DNA from: Micromonospora eburnea
GTDB taxonomy: Bacteria; Actinomycetota; Actinomycetes; Mycobacteriales; Micromonosporaceae
Direction: 5' to 3'
Assembly (NCBI RefSeq): GCF_900090225.1
Contig: NZ_FMHY01000002.1
Location: forward strand, 1,364,001-1,428,000
DNA: 64,000 bases
The position numbers and the translations under genes are program-made. This document shows, one piece after another, positions 62,207-64,000 of this stretch. A model generated the notes under the pieces. It saw only the letters and a list, made by a program, of their open reading frames with translations. It had not been told where the DNA came from and did no database searches. Position 1 is the first letter of the stretch. Every line of letters starts with the position of its first letter.

Positions 62207-62880
62207 TCAAGGTGCTCATCGCCGACGACCAGGCGTTGGTCCGCACCGGTTTCCGGATGATCCTGGAGAACACGCCGGACATGGAGGTGGTCGGCGAGGC
62301 AGGTGACGGCGCGCGGGCGGCGACGCTGGCGCGGGAACTTCAGCCGGACATCGTGCTTATGGACGTGCGGATGCCGGAGGTCGACGGCGTCGAGGCAACC
62401 CGTCGCATCTGCGCGGACGGCACCGGCCGGGTGCGGATCCTGATGCTGACCACGTTCGACCTCGACGAGTACGTCTACGCCTCGCTGCGGGCCGGCGCCA
62501 GCGGCTTTCTACTCAAGGACACTCTCGCCGCTGACCTGCTCTCGGCCATTCGGGTGGTGGCACGCGGCGACGCGGTGGTGGCGCCGAGTGTGACGCGGCG
62601 CCTGCTGGAGCGCTATGTGGGCACCGCGCCCACACCGCTCGTGCCGCCCGCCGCCGCTGGCCTGCTCACCGACCGGGAACGAGAGGTCCTGGCACTGGTC
62701 GCCTGCGGGCTGTCGAACAGCGAGATCGCGGCGCGCATCTACGTGACCGAAGGCACAGTCAAGACGCATATCAGCCGGATACTGGCCAAACTCGACCTGC
62801 GCGACCGGGTGCAGGCCGTCGTCTACGCCTACGAATCCGGCCTGGTGCAGCCGGGAGCGAGATCCGGCGGCGGACCGTGA
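62203..62880 (+). CDS. NarL/LuxR-type response regulator
   Basis: A 225-residue regulator. Receiver phospho-acceptor Asp54 (VLMDVRMPEVDG) with Lys in FLLKDT; the C-terminal LuxR HTH is LTDREREVLALVACGLSNSEIAARIYVTEGTVKTH. It is translationally coupled to the kinase. The paired dyads near the two serine hydrolase genes are its likely binding sites (inference). Confidence 0.94.
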   Translation: MIKVLIADDQALVRTGFRMILENTPDMEVVGEAGDGARAATLARELQPDIVLMDVRMPEVDGVEATRRICADGTGRVRILMLTTFDLDEYVYASLRAGASGFLLKDTLAADLLSAIRVVARGDAVVAPSVTRRLLERYVGTAPTPLVPPAAAGLLTDREREVLALVACGLSNSEIAARIYVTEGTVKTHISRILAKLDLRDRVQAVVYAYESGLVQPGARSGGGP

Positions 62881-63278
62881 CGAGCGCGTTCACCTGTCAC
62901 CACGAGAAGGGTGGCCGGGAGCAGCGACTGCTGGGCCTGGGCGTTGGGTTGGGTCAGCTCGCTCCTGCGAGTTGCGCGGTCCGTCCATTGATGGAGCGCC
63001 GGCGCGGGGTGCCCGGAGGGTACGGCGAACCGCCGTATCAGTGAGAGAGAGGTGGACACCCCACGCCGTCGCGGGCCGGGCGTTGCCGAGCGCCCGGCGG
63101 TGGGCCCGTCGCGATCGGGCCTGGTCACAGGCTCAAGGATGCGGCCGGCGTAGCCGGTGTGGCAACGGAATTAGTCGTGGTGAGTGGCACTCCGTCCGGC
63201 TCCGGCATCCGGGGCGGGTCGGTCAACCGGAGCCTGGACGAGCCGGGAGATGAGATCGCCTCCCGGCTGCTCGTGACC
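62881..63278. other. 398-bp gap with no gene
   Basis: I see no supported gene. A hairpin GCCGGGCG-TTGCCGAG-CGCCCGGC (63075-63098) could terminate the two-component operon. The remaining frames lack starts and motifs. Confidence 0.5.
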
Positions 63279-63869
63279 TTAGGGGTGGTACAGCTCGCGG
63301 ATCTGAGTGATCTTTCCGGAGGCGTCGAGGGTGAGGTCGTACATGTTGCCGTAGCAGCTGTACGGCTTCATGCTGTTGGGGTTCTGGGTGCAGGTGTTGA
63401 TGTGCTGGAGCAGGACGTCGACGGTGACGTCCTGGGTCTGAACTCCGACGAACAGCTGTGCGGTGGCGCCGGCTGCGAACTCGTAGGCGTCAGGGCTCGA
63501 CACGGTGGCTACGTAGTGGCCGTCGTTCGGCACGTCCGGTCCGCAGACGAACCTGGTCTCGTTGGCCCCAATCCGGTTCGGGGAGCCCCAGGCACTCACC
63601 GCGTTGATCACCTTGTGCCCTGGTTGCTCGGCCCTGGCCGTACAGTCATCAGCCGGAGCCGGCTGGGAGTCATGCGATGGCGTGGCGCCAGGGGCGCTGG
63701 GCTGCCCGGTTTCTGCTGCGCTGCTCGGCGCAGTGGGCGAGGTGGCCGCTGCACCGGTGTCAGCGGAGGGGGTGTGGCCGGATGCCGTCGTCTCCTCGGG
63801 ACCGCAGGCACTGAGCGCGAGGGCGGCGGCGGTGAGAATGACGCTGGCGGCAAGGCGGCGAGCTGACAA
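63279..63869 (-). CDS. Putative lipoprotein
   Basis: A 196-residue protein with a lipobox (ILTAAALALSAC, Cys22), a Thr/Ser/Ala/Pro-rich linker of ~50 residues and a C-terminal domain with several cysteines (DDCTARAEQPG, FVCGPD, HINTCTQN, YSCYGN). It is exported and lipid-anchored; I do not recognise the family. ATG 63869. Confidence 0.8.
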   Translation of the reverse strand: MSARRLAASVILTAAALALSACGPEETTASGHTPSADTGAAATSPTAPSSAAETGQPSAPGATPSHDSQPAPADDCTARAEQPGHKVINAVSAWGSPNRIGANETRFVCGPDVPNDGHYVATVSSPDAYEFAAGATAQLFVGVQTQDVTVDVLLQHINTCTQNPNSMKPYSCYGNMYDLTLDASGKITQIRELYHP

Positions 63870-64000
63870 TGTGGGTTTCCCTCTGTTTCGGCGTCGGCAG
63901 TCGGTGGGCAGTCCTCCGATGCCCGTAACCCCGGTTGTCAGGTGGGCGCGTGACGGCGCCGCCCTGCTGGCAGCCGGGCCCTCTACAAGATCACCGTGAG

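Noticed and set aside
63075-63253. Open frames after the response regulator as a possible integrase remnant
   Set aside because: No catalytic motif, start site or repeat at the edges supports this.

Overview
The window is about 72% GC and uses GTG starts freely. It carries a gene order typical of actinobacterial chromosomes. Long disordered Pro/Arg/Asp-rich extensions, a Wag31-like DivIVA protein, a site-2 protease next to dxr and ispG, and the style of the intergenic repeats together suggest Micromonosporaceae, most likely Micromonospora or a close relative. That assignment is inference from style and synteny, not a database match.

Region 1 (1-11.9 kb) is a housekeeping block on the + strand: ffh, an amidohydrolase, an archaeal-type proS, a DUF402 gene, then rpsP-khpA-rimM-trmD-rplS, two signal peptidases, a Nudix gene, rnhB and a DUF2469 gene. 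It covers protein export, ribosome maturation and tRNA/rRNA modification. trmD looks frameshifted in a C run. Region 2 (12.2-19.7 kb) holds an M23 peptidase gene, xerC, dprA, comM and yraN, mostly on the - strand. Compared with the mycobacterial order this segment is inverted, and similar short sequences lie near both ends of it in inverted orientation. comM and dprA are joined by two tiny ATGA-coupled open frames built from an 80-bp repeat.

Region 3 (19.9-29.4 kb) is rpsB-tsf-pyrH-frr-cdsA-rlmN-divIVA (translation, UMP and phospholipid synthesis, polar growth) with several strong hairpins. Region 4 (29.7-38 kb) is more accessory: a metallo-beta-lactamase/Rieske fusion, a FAD oxidoreductase, a TetR/MMPL pair with a clear operator, a GNAT gene and a secreted serine hydrolase. 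Region 5 (38.2-46.4 kb) is dxr-rip-ispG plus the DUF4081/GNAT gene that normally follows ispG; here a four-gene regulator/methyltransferase/MFS insert separates them.

Region 6 (46.6-53.9 kb) is a transport locus: a degenerate ABC ATPase, a YhgE/Pip membrane protein, a TetR regulator with a 14-bp palindromic operator, and a fused two-unit ABC exporter. Region 7 (53.9-59.4 kb) holds an old yellow enzyme, a DAACS symporter behind a short leader peptide, a DUF998 protein, a glutathionyl-hydroquinone-reductase-like enzyme and a thiolase. Region 8 (59.5-64 kb) is a second secreted serine hydrolase divergent from a NarL-type two-component system, then a lipoprotein.

The strongest novel signals are: (i) the MSERSE micro-frames that keep stop/start coupling between genes; (ii) paired GTCTGTC-N4-GACAGAC dyads at the same distance upstream of two paralogous serine hydrolases 23 kb apart, one beside the two-component system; (iii) a 52-bp hairpin element in three copies right after stop codons, with covarying arms; (iv) a 76-77-bp element with inverted ends in two copies; and (v) the leader peptide before the symporter.
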